From a virus, in the IMG/VR virus record IMGVR_UViG_3300025108_000015, positions 114,234 to 178,233 of that record: a stretch of DNA of 64,000 bases, one strand, 5' to 3'. The notes beneath the pieces are model-generated. The model searched no databases, was not told where the DNA came from, and saw nothing but the letters and a program-made list of their open reading frames with translations. The translations under genes were made by a program, and so were the position numbers. Of this stretch, positions 1-8,922 are shown one piece after another (position 1 is the first letter of the stretch; every line of letters begins with the position of its first letter).

Positions 1-1
1 T

Positions 2-85
2 AACGCTGATACTGTTTTAAAAAGAGATGGATACTATTGGTTTTGTGAGGAAATTCCTTCAATTGACTTTGAAGAATTAACATAA
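2..85 (+). CDS. C-terminal fragment of an unidentified protein (5'-truncated by window)
   Basis: An open frame enters from the window edge and ends with TAA at 83-85, giving 27 residues ending in S-I-D-F-E-E-L-T. It is followed 10 bases later by a good intrinsic terminator, which supports its being the real 3' end of a gene. The fragment is too short to assign a family or function. Confidence 0.5.
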   Translation, partial: NADTVLKRDGYYWFCEEIPSIDFEELT

Positions 86-94
86 ATTTAACAT

Positions 95-122
95 AGGGGG
101 CTTGTATAGTCCCCTTTTTTTT
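95..122 (+). terminator. Rho-independent terminator
   Basis: A run of G at 96-100 pairs with CCCC at 111-114 across a loop of about 10 bases. A run of T follows directly (115-123). It lies between the truncated first gene and the UV endonuclease gene, so it probably ends the upstream transcript. Confidence 0.7.
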
Positions 123-151
123 TGTACATTTACATAGTAAATAAGAAACAT

Positions 152-1081
152 ATGACAAACCTCGGATATTGCTGTATCAACATGACCCTTCGTAAGGACA
201 AGATTACTACCAATCGTAGTATGATTAAAAAAACATTCCTTAAAGAAGGTATCAGTAGGTCATCAGACCTTGCATTACAAAATGCTAAAGACCTTGTAGA
301 GATTATCAAATGGAACGAACGTAATGGTTTCAAACTATTCCGTATGTCGTCTGACTTAGTTCCATGGGCTAGTGAGTTCAAGTTATCAGATATGCCAGAC
401 TATACTAAGTTTAGTAATGTACTCAAGGGTGCAGGTACTTTAGCTAAGTCGTATGGTCAACGTATCACTTCACATCCTGGCCCATTCAATGTATTGGTGT
501 CACCTAATGATAGAGTTGTAGATAACACGATTAGAGACCTTTCAATACACGGAGAACACTTTGACCTTATGGGGTTAGAGAGAAGTCATCAGAACCCTAT
601 TAACATCCATTGTAATGGTGTCTATGGTGATAAGATGTCTGCTATGAATCGTTTCATCACAAACTTCAAGAGATTGCCTGAGTCAGTCCAATCACGATTG
701 GTTGTTGAGAACGATGACAAAGCAAGTATGTACTCAGTCAAAGACCTTATGTACCTACACGAACATATTGGTATTCCGATTACGTTTGACTATCACCACC
801 ACAAATTCAATACCGGTGGGTTGTCTGAACAAGAAGCACTTGAGTTGGCTATGTCAACGTGGGGTGACTACAAACCCTTAGTCCATTACTCTGAATCACG
901 TCTATTGGAACAAGAAGGTGTAAAAGCACAAGCACATTCTGATTTTATCTATTCTGAAATCAATACATATGGTCATTCTTTAGACATTGAGGTCGAGGCT
1001 AAGATGAAGGAGTTGACTGTGTTAGATTATCTTTCCAATTTTGGTACACATCCAAAAGGGCATAGTATGGGGAAAGCTTGA
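152..1081 (+). CDS. uvsE: UV damage endonuclease (UvdE/UvsE family)
   Basis: A 309-residue protein matching the UVDE family, TIM-barrel endonucleases that nick DNA 5' of UV photoproducts and start alternative excision repair. The N-terminal M-T-N-L-G-Y-C-C-I-N is typical. Family metal-site regions are visible: the S-H-P-G-P segment near residue 110, I-H-x-N-G near 150, V-x-E-N-D near 190 and F-D-Y-H-H-H near 215. Starting at 152 gives the canonical N-terminus; an in-frame TTG at 122 would add ten unrelated residues. The gene stands alone between a terminator and a membrane-protein gene. A phage copy would protect virion or replicating DNA from sunlight damage, a role inferred from the family. 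Confidence 0.88.
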   Translation: MTNLGYCCINMTLRKDKITTNRSMIKKTFLKEGISRSSDLALQNAKDLVEIIKWNERNGFKLFRMSSDLVPWASEFKLSDMPDYTKFSNVLKGAGTLAKSYGQRITSHPGPFNVLVSPNDRVVDNTIRDLSIHGEHFDLMGLERSHQNPINIHCNGVYGDKMSAMNRFITNFKRLPESVQSRLVVENDDKASMYSVKDLMYLHEHIGIPITFDYHHHKFNTGGLSEQEALELAMSTWGDYKPLVHYSESRLLEQEGVKAQAHSDFIYSEINTYGHSLDIEVEAKMKELTVLDYLSNFGTHPKGHSMGKA

Positions 1082-1218
1082 TTTAATTAATTTATTAATT
1101 ATTTTCCTGATATTTATACCTATCAGGTGGTTAACTTGGCTTGAGCTGCTTAGCGAAAACGTAGTTTAATAATAAGTACAACTCCTGAAGTTAGTAAAAC
1201 CAATTTGTGGAAAAATAA

Positions 1219-2250
1219 ATGAAAAAACTTTTTAATAGGAAGAATATGTTCATACTTCTAATGACTATCAGTACATTAGGGTTAGCTATTTCAGCTGCAT
1301 ATTATTCAGTATTTGGATTGAGTTCACTGTTTGCTGGTGCTAGAACTGAGGTAATAATAATGGCGGGTTCATTAGAGTTTTCTAAACTTATAATAGCATC
1401 ATACTTACATAACAATTGGAAGACTGCTGGTTGGATGAAGTGGTATCTTACCTTAGCAGTTGGTGTATTAATGGTAATCACCTCAGCAGGTATCTATGGA
1501 TTCTTAACATCAGCATATCAAAAGACTGCTGACCAATTAGGTGTATTGGATAAGCAAGTTCAAGTAATTGATTTAAAGAAGGGAAGATTCCAAGAACAAT
1601 TGGATTACTTTAATATAGAAAAGAATCAGTTATCGGAATCAATTACGGAACTACGTAATGGGCTATCTAATAATGTAGTACAATATCGTGATAAAGAAAC
1701 TGGTCAGATTATAACAACAACGTCATCATCTCAACGTAGAGCTTTGGAACGTCAATTAGCATCAGCAGTTGAATCACGTGATGGTATATCTATAAAAATT
1801 GAGGTATTGACCGATTCAATTACATCACTTGATTTAAAAGTATTGGATTTGGAATCTAATAATGAAGTAGCTGCCGAAGTCGGACCATTGAGATATATGT
1901 CCGCAATAACCGGCCGACCTATGAATGTGATTGTGAATTGGTTTACATTACTTATAGTATTTGTATTTGACCCACTTGCTATTTCAATGGTAATAGCATT
2001 AAACAAGTTAACATCTAAACCTACTGATGTAAAACTACCAATCTCTGAAGAGGAAGAGTCAGACGAAGTTATCGATGATGTTATTGTGCCAGAACTTACC
2101 AAAGTACCAGTTGTACCAAAGACTGAACCAATTGAAAAGGAAGATGTAACATTTATCCCAACGGATGATGATGCTAGAAAATTATATGGTGAGAATCGTA
2201 AATCCAATTCAAAGACTAAACATATATACAAAAACGCATCTACTAAATAA
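1219..2250 (+). CDS. Membrane protein with central coiled coil
   Basis: 343 residues, family not recognised. The N-terminus is basic and is followed by about three hydrophobic segments (roughly residues 10-30, 40-62 and 75-97). Next comes a long charged coiled-coil-like stretch (about 100-220, rich in Q, L, E and K) and another strong hydrophobic segment (about 238-262). The tail is acidic, Pro/Val-rich and ends in Lys/Asn/Ser. This suggests an inner-membrane protein with an extended soluble domain between membrane anchors. It has its own leader: the 137-base gap upstream contains a TATTTATA motif at 1111-1118. Function is unknown; a host-envelope role is only a guess. Confidence 0.7.
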   Translation: MKKLFNRKNMFILLMTISTLGLAISAAYYSVFGLSSLFAGARTEVIIMAGSLEFSKLIIASYLHNNWKTAGWMKWYLTLAVGVLMVITSAGIYGFLTSAYQKTADQLGVLDKQVQVIDLKKGRFQEQLDYFNIEKNQLSESITELRNGLSNNVVQYRDKETGQIITTTSSSQRRALERQLASAVESRDGISIKIEVLTDSITSLDLKVLDLESNNEVAAEVGPLRYMSAITGRPMNVIVNWFTLLIVFVFDPLAISMVIALNKLTSKPTDVKLPISEEEESDEVIDDVIVPELTKVPVVPKTEPIEKEDVTFIPTDDDARKLYGENRKSNSKTKHIYKNASTK

Positions 2251-2284
2251 ATTTGTGTATGTCAATATTTTTTTGTATATTGTA

Positions 2285-2292
2285 TATAAATA
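2285..2292 (+). promoter_or_regulatory. TATAAATA late-promoter-like element
   Basis: The octamer TATAAATA, identical to the T4 late promoter core, sits 16 bases before the start of the ClpP-like gene in an AT-rich gap that also contains TTTTTTTG. Its use as a promoter is inferred from T4 biology and the gp55-like gene nearby. Confidence 0.4.
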
Positions 2293-2308
2293 AACAAGTT
2301 ATAAACTA

Positions 2309-2938
2309 ATGGATGAACTATACAACACAACACCAACCTCTGCTGGAGTTAATTTAAGTTATCATGATACGGATAACTCTAAAGATGGCCATAAAAGTTT
2401 TTATCGTGAATTCGATTATGGTATAGACACCACGGACAATGTTATCTTAATACAAGATGAAATATCAAGTGGGTTAACATTTGACATTGTATCTAAGGTC
2501 AGATTACTTCTGAAGATAAATGGTGATATCAATACTATTAATATATTACTCAACTCTCCTGGTGGGGATGTAATCGAAACTTTAGCTTTGATAGATTACA
2601 TGAAGTCTCAAGAAGCTCAAGGTATTAAGTTTAATATCATCGTAAGAGGGTCAGCTATGTCAGCAGCAGCACTTCTACTTACTTGTGGTACTGGTCTACG
2701 GGCTGCATCTAAACACTCTAAGATTATGGTACATCAATTATCAACAGTCGCAGTAGGTAAGTTGAGTGATGTTAAATCAAACGCACGATTCTCTGAAGAG
2801 TTAGAGAATGATTGTAATCAACTTATGGCTGAAAATTCTAAAATGGACAAAGAGTATTGGGAAGGTATATCTTCTTCAGACTACTTTATGTCAGCAGAAA
2901 AAGCACTTGAGTGTGGTATCATCGATAAAATAATTTAA
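2309..2938 (+). CDS. ClpP-like serine protease
   Basis: 209 residues of the ClpP/crotonase-fold peptidase family. Two hallmarks are visible: L-L-N-S-P-G-G near residue 90, matching the ClpP substrate-strand motif, and G-S-A-M-S-A-A-A with the nucleophile at Ser118. His142 (M-V-H-Q) and Asp191 (S-D-Y-F-M-S-A) complete the expected triad, and the C-terminal G-I-I-D-K-I matches the family. The first ~45 residues are unlike ClpP. The gene is followed closely by an HD-domain gene. No ClpX/ClpA partner is in the window, so it may borrow host unfoldases or act as a virion protease. A separate gp21 prohead protease is present, so this enzyme probably does something else. Confidence 0.8.
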   Translation: MDELYNTTPTSAGVNLSYHDTDNSKDGHKSFYREFDYGIDTTDNVILIQDEISSGLTFDIVSKVRLLLKINGDINTINILLNSPGGDVIETLALIDYMKSQEAQGIKFNIIVRGSAMSAAALLLTCGTGLRAASKHSKIMVHQLSTVAVGKLSDVKSNARFSEELENDCNQLMAENSKMDKEYWEGISSSDYFMSAEKALECGIIDKII

Positions 2939-2944
2939 AATAAT

Positions 2945-3724
2945 ATGTTAGACTTTTTCACAGCAGAAGAACTCGTAGAGAACTACGAGAAGTTCCGTAA
3001 ACTAATTAACAAAACATTTGAAGGTGACCGATTAGAGGCACTTAATAAAATGTACGACCACTTCGAAGAACGTATGATTTATACACCAGCATCTTCGGTA
3101 GAACATTACCACAATGCATTTCCAGGTGGATACATCGACCACGTTCTTAGGGTAACACGTAATGCTTTAAAAGTATACGACCTTTATTCTGAGTTAGGTG
3201 GTGTTGGTGATTATAGTAGAGAAAGTCTAATATTCACAGCACTACACCACGACCTTGGTAAGTTGGGTACGCCTGAGTTGGATTACTATGTTAAGAATGA
3301 TTCCGAATGGCACATAAAGAATCAAGGTAAGATTTACAAAACAAATTCAGACATCCATTGGATGAATCTAAACGATAGAACATTCTATCTACTAAACTAC
3401 TTTGGTATTCAATGTACCCAAGAAGAATGGATTGGTATTAAACTTACTGATGGGTTGTATGACGAGAATAACAAAGAGTATTTTATCAAGTACAATAAAG
3501 ATGACGCATTAAAAACATCGATGCCATACGTAATGCATACCGCTGACTTATTCGCTGCAAGATACGAGAATGAGAGATGGATGAAAGAAATGAATCCAAT
3601 AAAGTCTACACGGAAGTCAACTATTGGTAGACCTAAGAAGGGGAATTTAGGTGACGCTTTTACTAATAGTAATACTGATACTAAAAGTGTATTCGACGCG
3701 TTTAAAGGAATTATAGAGGAGTAA
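2945..3724 (+). CDS. HD-domain phosphohydrolase-like protein
   Basis: 259 residues. The metal-binding pattern of the HD superfamily is visible: His66 in Y-I-D-H-V, His102-Asp103 in L-H-H-D-L-G-K, and Asp201 in M-H-T-A-D-L-F-A-A. Such enzymes cleave phosphoester bonds of nucleotides or nucleotide second messengers. The substrate cannot be told from sequence. The last ~50 residues are Lys/Thr/Asn-rich and probably disordered. It begins six bases after the ClpP-like gene and is followed after one base by a small membrane protein, so all three are probably co-transcribed with the late sigma factor gene. Confidence 0.75.
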   Translation: MLDFFTAEELVENYEKFRKLINKTFEGDRLEALNKMYDHFEERMIYTPASSVEHYHNAFPGGYIDHVLRVTRNALKVYDLYSELGGVGDYSRESLIFTALHHDLGKLGTPELDYYVKNDSEWHIKNQGKIYKTNSDIHWMNLNDRTFYLLNYFGIQCTQEEWIGIKLTDGLYDENNKEYFIKYNKDDALKTSMPYVMHTADLFAARYENERWMKEMNPIKSTRKSTIGRPKKGNLGDAFTNSNTDTKSVFDAFKGIIEE

Positions 3725-3725
3725 T

Positions 3726-4007
3726 ATGATTATAACAATTATTATATTATCAATAACAACAATCGTATTTTTATTTAGTACGATAAACCTTCTTCGTAAG
3801 AACGAAGCATACGAAGATGTTGTGGAAGAGCAGGAGATAGTAATATCAGACACCGCAAATAGAATTGATGATTCTATGGCTAAGATGAAAGAGATTGATA
3901 AGTTAGGTTCTTTTGAAGCAGATGATGAGACTGGATTTATCTTTAAGAATTTGTATGAAGTAATTGAGCAATTAGAAAAGTACTATGGGTCGAAAGAGGA
4001 AGAATAA
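3726..4007 (+). CDS. Small single-pass membrane protein
   Basis: 93 residues. The first ~22 are almost entirely hydrophobic (Ile/Thr/Leu/Val), giving one N-terminal membrane anchor. The rest is acidic and probably a coiled coil. A GAGGAGT Shine-Dalgarno-like sequence directly precedes the ATG. The 3' end overlaps the next gene by 23 bases. No family is recognised; it could be a small membrane accessory or an anchor for a partner. Confidence 0.6.
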   Translation: MIITIIILSITTIVFLFSTINLLRKNEAYEDVVEEQEIVISDTANRIDDSMAKMKEIDKLGSFEADDETGFIFKNLYEVIEQLEKYYGSKEEE

Positions 4008-4701
4008 AAGATATTTTAATAAAATAAATGAGATTGCAATCAACGCATATAACAATTGTGATGACCAGCGACTAAAGAATAAAATATACAATCGGTTTAT
4101 TCATTACCCATTTGATAAACTTGCAGAGAATGTAATACATACTTACAAGACTTATTATTTTGAAGTTCCATACGAAGATGTTAAAGCAAATGTAGTAGCA
4201 TTCTTAAATGAGAAGATTCATAAGTTCAATGGAGACAATGGTAGAGCGTTCTCATACTTTACTGTAATAGCACGTAACTATTTGTTCAATGAAAACAATG
4301 CTAATTATGCTCGTATGAAAATGAGAGATGGTGTTGAAGTCATAGACTCGTCACGTGATATTGTAAATGAGGTATTCGATAAACGACAAATGGAAGCTCT
4401 AAAAGATTTCATGGATTACTATGTAATGTACATGGATAGTAATATTCTTACAATATTCAATAAAGAACGGGACCAAAAGATAGCAGATTCGCTTACTGAA
4501 TTATTTAGAACACGTGATAACCTATATTCTTACAATAAAAAGGCTCTCTATATACTTATTAGGGAGAGAACTGGAGTTCAGACTCAATACATCACACGTG
4601 TGGTAGGTAAGATGAAGGTTATATACAAAGAACTATATATCGATTTTATGAAAGGTGATATATTACCAGTAACACATCGAGTGGAGGAATTTAATGGATA
4701 A
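3985..4701 (+). CDS. gp55: Late-transcription RNA polymerase sigma factor (T4 gp55-like)
   Basis: 238 residues resembling the divergent sigma-70 family of T4-like late sigma factors. A basic start (G-R-K-R-K-N-K-R) leads into a region-2-like stretch with F-N-G-D-N-G-R-A-F-S-Y-F-T near residues 88-100, comparable to the N-P-H-A-Y-I-T helix of gp55. In T4, gp55 binds host core polymerase and, with the gp33/gp45 co-activators, reads TATAAATA promoters on replicating DNA. Its presence fits the recurrent TA(C/T)TTATA motif before many genes here. It overlaps its neighbours by 23 and 8 bases, indicating translational coupling. The assignment rests on a weak but family-typical pattern. Confidence 0.7.
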   Translation: MGRKRKNKRYFNKINEIAINAYNNCDDQRLKNKIYNRFIHYPFDKLAENVIHTYKTYYFEVPYEDVKANVVAFLNEKIHKFNGDNGRAFSYFTVIARNYLFNENNANYARMKMRDGVEVIDSSRDIVNEVFDKRQMEALKDFMDYYVMYMDSNILTIFNKERDQKIADSLTELFRTRDNLYSYNKKALYILIRERTGVQTQYITRVVGKMKVIYKELYIDFMKGDILPVTHRVEEFNG

Positions 4702-5056
4702 GGATACTGAATTATTTAAAGGTAAGTCTTTCTCGGATATTATGTCAGACATATATTCCAATCAAAAAAAGAAAGACCGCCAAATCAAACTACTGATTGC
4801 TCAACTCGAACCAATGGTTAAGAGTTTGGGTGATGCATCAGTAGTTGTACCTTTGATAAAAGAATACTTAGATATATCAGTTCGTAATGACGATGCTTTA
4901 ATTAAATTAGCAGCAATCGTCCAACGTATGATGAAGGACAACAATTCGGGCTCAGATGGTGGTATGTTATTATCACCAGAGGAGAAGAGACAATTGATGG
5001 ATGCTATTGATGAGGTTGAGAAAGACCTACCTAAAGACGATGGGGGTGATGAATGA
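4694..5056 (+). CDS. Conserved-looking hypothetical protein, acidic
   Basis: 120 residues, mostly predicted helix, with a Gly/Ser/Asp-rich linker near residues 78-87 and a very acidic C-terminus (K-D-D-G-G-D-E). A GTGGAGGAAT Shine-Dalgarno-like sequence precedes the ATG. It overlaps the sigma-factor gene by 8 bases and the spike/hub gene by 4 (ATGA), so translation is probably coupled. Its position immediately before baseplate genes suggests a small tail-assembly factor, but nothing in the sequence proves this. Confidence 0.6.
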   Translation: MDKDTELFKGKSFSDIMSDIYSNQKKKDRQIKLLIAQLEPMVKSLGDASVVVPLIKEYLDISVRNDDALIKLAAIVQRMMKDNNSGSDGGMLLSPEEKRQLMDAIDEVEKDLPKDDGGDE

Positions 5057-6051
5057 AATATGCACAAGTATTAGAAGTATATTTAGATGATGATAACCCC
5101 AACGGACCCTACTCAATACAAGCTTCTCTAAAAGAATCAAATACAAGTAAACGTATTTTAGCTAAGCCATTAAGTATACTTAGTAAAACTATTCCTGTTG
5201 TTGGTGAGTATGTATGTATACAAAAAGCACCTTCTGATTTCATATCTGCTACGGGTGGTGGTGCTACTGTATTTTATTACTCACATCCGGTTTCATTACA
5301 AGGTAATGTAAATAATAATATATTAGAAAACGCAACCAGACTTGAAGGAAGTACGATTGGTGGTGATTATAATATTACCTCAGCCGGAGTTCCGAACACA
5401 TCAGGCCCTTCTAAATCCGACCCTAAGAATAAAGAGTTCAAAATAGTATCAAACCTATCACAATTACAACCATACTCAGGTGATATTATACATGAGGGTA
5501 GGTTTGGCCAATCAATTCGATTTGGGTATACTCCACAAAATTCAGATTCTAAGATTAAACCATCTTGGACCTCAACTACACCCGAATCACCAATCACTAT
5601 TATTCGTAATGGCGCTGGTAACTCAAATGGGTATAATAAATTTGTTATAGAAGATATCAATGATGACGACTCATCTATATACTTAGCTTCTAAACAAAAG
5701 GTTGGAATTAAGTCGTCAAATAACTTTACGTTAGGAGTTACACCCACATCTCTATATACTAAACCACAAATAGTATTAAACTCGGACCGACTCGTTCTAA
5801 ATTCAAAAAAAGACTCAGTTCTAATCAGTGGTGCTAAATCGGTAAATGTATCAACGTCCAATTGGAAAGCTGATATGGATGTCATATTCAGTCAGTTGGA
5901 ATCAATCACCGATGCACTATTACAGTTAGCACCCCAACTAACTGCGGCTGCCAATACTGGTGGGCCAGTCCCATCACTAACGGCCGGTGGTCCTCAATTG
6001 TTATCTACGATTACTCAAGTAAAAACTCAGTTAACATTAATGAAACAATAA
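5053..6051 (+). CDS. Baseplate central hub/spike protein (gp5-like, no lysozyme domain)
   Basis: 332 residues. The first ~80 look like the OB-fold that opens gp5/VgrG-type hub proteins. A signature stretch H-E-G-R-F-G-Q-S-I-R-F-G lies near residues 150-161, followed by a beta-rich part (about 200-280) with short strands such as L-V-L-N-S and V-L-I-S-G that suggests a beta-helical spike. The C-terminus (about 275-332) is helical and Gln/Leu-rich. There is no lysozyme domain like that of T4 gp5. It heads the baseplate cluster with gp25 and gp6 downstream. The identification rests on this layout plus context. Confidence 0.6.
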   Translation: MKYAQVLEVYLDDDNPNGPYSIQASLKESNTSKRILAKPLSILSKTIPVVGEYVCIQKAPSDFISATGGGATVFYYSHPVSLQGNVNNNILENATRLEGSTIGGDYNITSAGVPNTSGPSKSDPKNKEFKIVSNLSQLQPYSGDIIHEGRFGQSIRFGYTPQNSDSKIKPSWTSTTPESPITIIRNGAGNSNGYNKFVIEDINDDDSSIYLASKQKVGIKSSNNFTLGVTPTSLYTKPQIVLNSDRLVLNSKKDSVLISGAKSVNVSTSNWKADMDVIFSQLESITDALLQLAPQLTAAANTGGPVPSLTAGGPQLLSTITQVKTQLTLMKQ

Positions 6052-6075
6052 TTATATATAAACATATTTATTATC

Positions 6076-6558
6076 ATGGATACAAAGAAACTAATTAAGG
6101 CAATTCAACTCATCATTAAAGAAGAGGTAAAGAAGGAAGTCTCTAAACGTGAGAAGTCTTTACGAGCTTCTATTATAAAAGAGATAAAGCAATCACAACC
6201 AAACGTTGTTGATAAAGACCCGCTTGATGTAGACCACGTATTTGAATCTAATACTAAAATAAATAAATCATTTACCGGCAACGCAACGTTAAATGATATG
6301 TTAAACGAAACCGCTGATAGTGGTGAGTGGAGAAGTATTAATTCAAATGGAGTTGGTGGTGGTATGTTTGATGCATCACAAGCACAGGCGTTCGCTGGTG
6401 GTATGGGTCAACAACCACAAGTGTTACAAAACGCAGATGGTAGAACAATACCAACTAATCAGCTACAACAAACTGACGCAGGTAAAGCGGTAGTTGACGC
6501 ACTAACACGTGACTACTCAGGTTTAATGAAACATATAAATAATAAGAAGGGTAGCTAA
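6076..6558 (+). CDS. Hypothetical baseplate-cluster protein
   Basis: 160 residues, no family recognised. The N-terminal ~45 residues form a Lys/Glu-rich amphipathic helix. The middle is Gly/Gln/Ala-rich (about 92-125, including G-G-M-G-Q-Q-P-Q) and the end is a short helix rich in Lys/Asn. A TATTTATT motif lies at 6065-6072, just before the start. The stop overlaps the gp25 start by one base. By location it is a tail-assembly or minor structural protein. Confidence 0.55.
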   Translation: MDTKKLIKAIQLIIKEEVKKEVSKREKSLRASIIKEIKQSQPNVVDKDPLDVDHVFESNTKINKSFTGNATLNDMLNETADSGEWRSINSNGVGGGMFDASQAQAFAGGMGQQPQVLQNADGRTIPTNQLQQTDAGKAVVDALTRDYSGLMKHINNKKGS

Positions 6559-6992
6559 TGGCATCCCGTAATGAATTTAGTATCAATCCTTTAGACTTAA
6601 AAAGGAATAAGGCAGTTGGAGTTTTGTTACCATTGGGTGGTAGTCCATTATTTAAACTATCATATACAACTGAAGAGCAGGCTATATCTAATCTTAAAAA
6701 CTTGATTTTAACAAGAAAGGGTGAACGTCATCTTCAACCAACATTTGGTTCCGATGTATACTCATTGTTATTTGAACAAATGACAGAAGACTTAGCAGAT
6801 GATTTGGAAAGTTCACTACGAGATGATATTAAATTCTGGCTTCCATATATTATTATAGATAGTATACGAGTAATTACCAACGAAGATAATAATAGAGTAA
6901 ACATAAATTTAGTAGTTAAGGTAACTGACCGTGGGGCAAACACAAAAATAACAATTCTTGTTTCAGAGCAAGGTAATATATCTATTGTTTAA
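6558..6992 (+). CDS. gp25: Baseplate wedge subunit gp25
   Basis: 144 residues of the gp25/GPW family, the wedge protein that joins the baseplate to the sheath. Family-typical features are the N-terminal F-S-I-N-P-L-D-L, then A-I-S-N-L-K-N-L-I-L-T-R-K-G-E-R near residues 43-58, the G-S-D-V-Y turn near 65, and the helix and strand pair ending in I-T-I-L-V. The length is close to T4 gp25. It sits directly before gp6, as in many contractile systems. Confidence 0.88.
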   Translation: MASRNEFSINPLDLKRNKAVGVLLPLGGSPLFKLSYTTEEQAISNLKNLILTRKGERHLQPTFGSDVYSLLFEQMTEDLADDLESSLRDDIKFWLPYIIIDSIRVITNEDNNRVNINLVVKVTDRGANTKITILVSEQGNISIV

Positions 6993-7001
6993 GGATAAGA
7001 C

Positions 7002-8912
7002 ATGGCTGATAAAATAAAAAAAGATGTAAATTTAATAGGTAGAGACTTCGGTGATATCCGTAAGAATCTAATTGACTTTACTAAAACATATTTCCCAAAT
7101 ACCTATAATGATTTTAATGAATCATCTCCTGGTATGATGTTTATGGAAATGGCGGCATATGTGGGTGATGTACTTTCATATTATACCGATGTTCAATTAA
7201 GAGAATCTGTTTTAGAAGAAGCTCAAGAAAAGTCTAATGTATTTACAATAGCACAATCATTTGGGTATAAGCCAAAGTTAAATGTACCAGCAACAACCGA
7301 TATGACTGTGTATCAGATATTACCTGCGATGGGTAGTGGTGATAATGTTAAGCCAAACTTTGACTACGCATTAACCTTAAAAGAAGGTATGGTCATTGGT
7401 TCAACTGAAAGTCCCAACGTTGAATTTACTACTATAAATAAAGTAAGATTTGCACAATCATCTTCATTCGACCCCACTGACGTTTCGGTTTATCAAATTG
7501 ACGAAACAACAAACGAACCTATCTATTATTTATTAAAAAAATATGTTAAAGCAGTTAGTGGTAAAAGTGAAACATCTACATTTAACTTTGGTTCTCCAAA
7601 ACCTTACGATAAAATAAAAATAGAAGCGGATGGTTTGATTGATGTAATAAGCATCATGGATGATGATGGTGATGAGTGGACTAAGGTTGAGTATCTAGCA
7701 CAAGACACTGTGTTTGAAGAATTACCAAACACTACCGATTACTCATTAGCCATGGCTGCTTACGCAAATGAGACACCATCATTACTTAAACTAAAAAGAG
7801 TACCCAAACGTTACATTACACGTATAACTGACGATGGTACACTCGACATTCAATTTGGAGCAGGGGTATCATCAAATTCAGACGAAGAGATACTTCCAAA
7901 TCCGGATAACGTTGGCTCCGCACTATATCCCGCAAGTGGTGACCTTGACCAAGGGGTTGACCCATCAAACTTTATGTACGCTAAAACATATGGTGTAGCT
8001 CCAGCTAATACCGAATTAACTGTTACATACCGAATAGGTAATGGTGTTTCTGATAACGTTCCATCTTCTGATTTAACAACGATTGTAGAACGTGTAATTG
8101 AAACTGATGGTAGTAGGTTGGTTGGTGATGTTTTTAATGTAGTTAAAAACTCAATAGCAGTAACGAACGAAGTAGCAGCAACTGGCGCCCAATTTGAAGA
8201 AGAGATTGAGCAGGTACGTAACAACGCTCTTGCATATTTTAGAGCACAAAATAGAGCCGTAACCAGAGAAGACTACTTACTTAGAGCGTACGCATTACCA
8301 CCACAATTTGGTTCGGTAGCAAAAGCATATGCTGCACCTGACTTCCAAATCAATACTTTATTGGATGATGGTCCGGACCCAATTCCAAATCCATTAGCAA
8401 TTAACTTCTATACATTAGGATATGATTCTAAGAAAAAGCTTACTCAGTTAAACAATGCTACAAAGCAAAACTTACAAAACTATTTGTCTTACTATCGTAT
8501 ATTAACTGATGCTGTAAATATTAAAAATGCATACATCGTAAATATTGGTATCAACTTCGAAATAATAGTATTACCAAATTACAATTCAAATGAGGTTCTC
8601 TTAAAATGTATCAACACATTAAAAGAATTATTCAAAATCGAACGTATGGCTATTAACAAACCGATAAATCTAACTGACTTATATGTTAGCTTGGATGGAG
8701 TTGATGGTGTTCAATCGGTAGTCAGACCTAATAAAGAAGATGAGGGTGGGTTACAAATTATAAATAAATTTGGCGGAACTTATTCTGATAATAAATATAG
8801 TACAAAAGAAGCTACCAGAAATGGTATAGTGTATCCACCAAAAGACCCAACTTGTTTTGAAATAAAATATCCTGACGTAGACATCGTAGGTAAAGTTGTA
8901 TCATTATTTTAA
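7002..8912 (+). CDS. gp6: Baseplate wedge subunit gp6 (J-like)
   Basis: 636 residues, similar in length to T4 gp6 and containing the Baseplate_J-type signature. The N-terminal block (about residues 20-80) carries F-P-N-T-Y-N-D-F-N-E-S-S-P-G and M-A-A-Y-V-G-D-V-L-S-Y-Y, the region that begins gp6/gpJ proteins. A later segment around residues 410-450 (A-V-T-R-E-D-Y-L-L-R-A) matches the J core. gp6 dimers form the iris of the baseplate. It starts 9 bases after gp25 with AAGGATAAG upstream of the ATG. Confidence 0.87.
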   Translation: MADKIKKDVNLIGRDFGDIRKNLIDFTKTYFPNTYNDFNESSPGMMFMEMAAYVGDVLSYYTDVQLRESVLEEAQEKSNVFTIAQSFGYKPKLNVPATTDMTVYQILPAMGSGDNVKPNFDYALTLKEGMVIGSTESPNVEFTTINKVRFAQSSSFDPTDVSVYQIDETTNEPIYYLLKKYVKAVSGKSETSTFNFGSPKPYDKIKIEADGLIDVISIMDDDGDEWTKVEYLAQDTVFEELPNTTDYSLAMAAYANETPSLLKLKRVPKRYITRITDDGTLDIQFGAGVSSNSDEEILPNPDNVGSALYPASGDLDQGVDPSNFMYAKTYGVAPANTELTVTYRIGNGVSDNVPSSDLTTIVERVIETDGSRLVGDVFNVVKNSIAVTNEVAATGAQFEEEIEQVRNNALAYFRAQNRAVTREDYLLRAYALPPQFGSVAKAYAAPDFQINTLLDDGPDPIPNPLAINFYTLGYDSKKKLTQLNNATKQNLQNYLSYYRILTDAVNIKNAYIVNIGINFEIIVLPNYNSNEVLLKCINTLKELFKIERMAINKPINLTDLYVSLDGVDGVQSVVRPNKEDEGGLQIINKFGGTYSDNKYSTKEATRNGIVYPPKDPTCFEIKYPDVDIVGKVVSLF

Positions 8913-8922
8913 AAGGTAGAAG

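Noticed and set aside
122-151. Upstream in-frame TTG start for the UV endonuclease
   Set aside because: It would add ten residues unlike the family and would start inside the terminator's T run. ATG 152 gives the canonical N-terminus.
1107-1126. CCTGAT/ATCAGG hairpin after the UV endonuclease gene as a terminator
   Set aside because: Only six base pairs and no T run afterwards. It was kept only as context for the TATTTATA motif inside it.
1130-1185. String around GCTTAGCGAAAACGTAG followed by TAATAATAAG, which resembles a tmRNA tag and stop
   Set aside because: No acceptor stem or tRNA-like 3' end could be drawn and the tag would be atypical. A chance match in an AT-rich gap is more likely.
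1752-2231. Long minus-strand frames (1752-2231, 5367-5885, 12062-12469 and others)
   Set aside because: Each lies fully inside a well-supported plus-strand gene. Every supported gene is on the plus strand.
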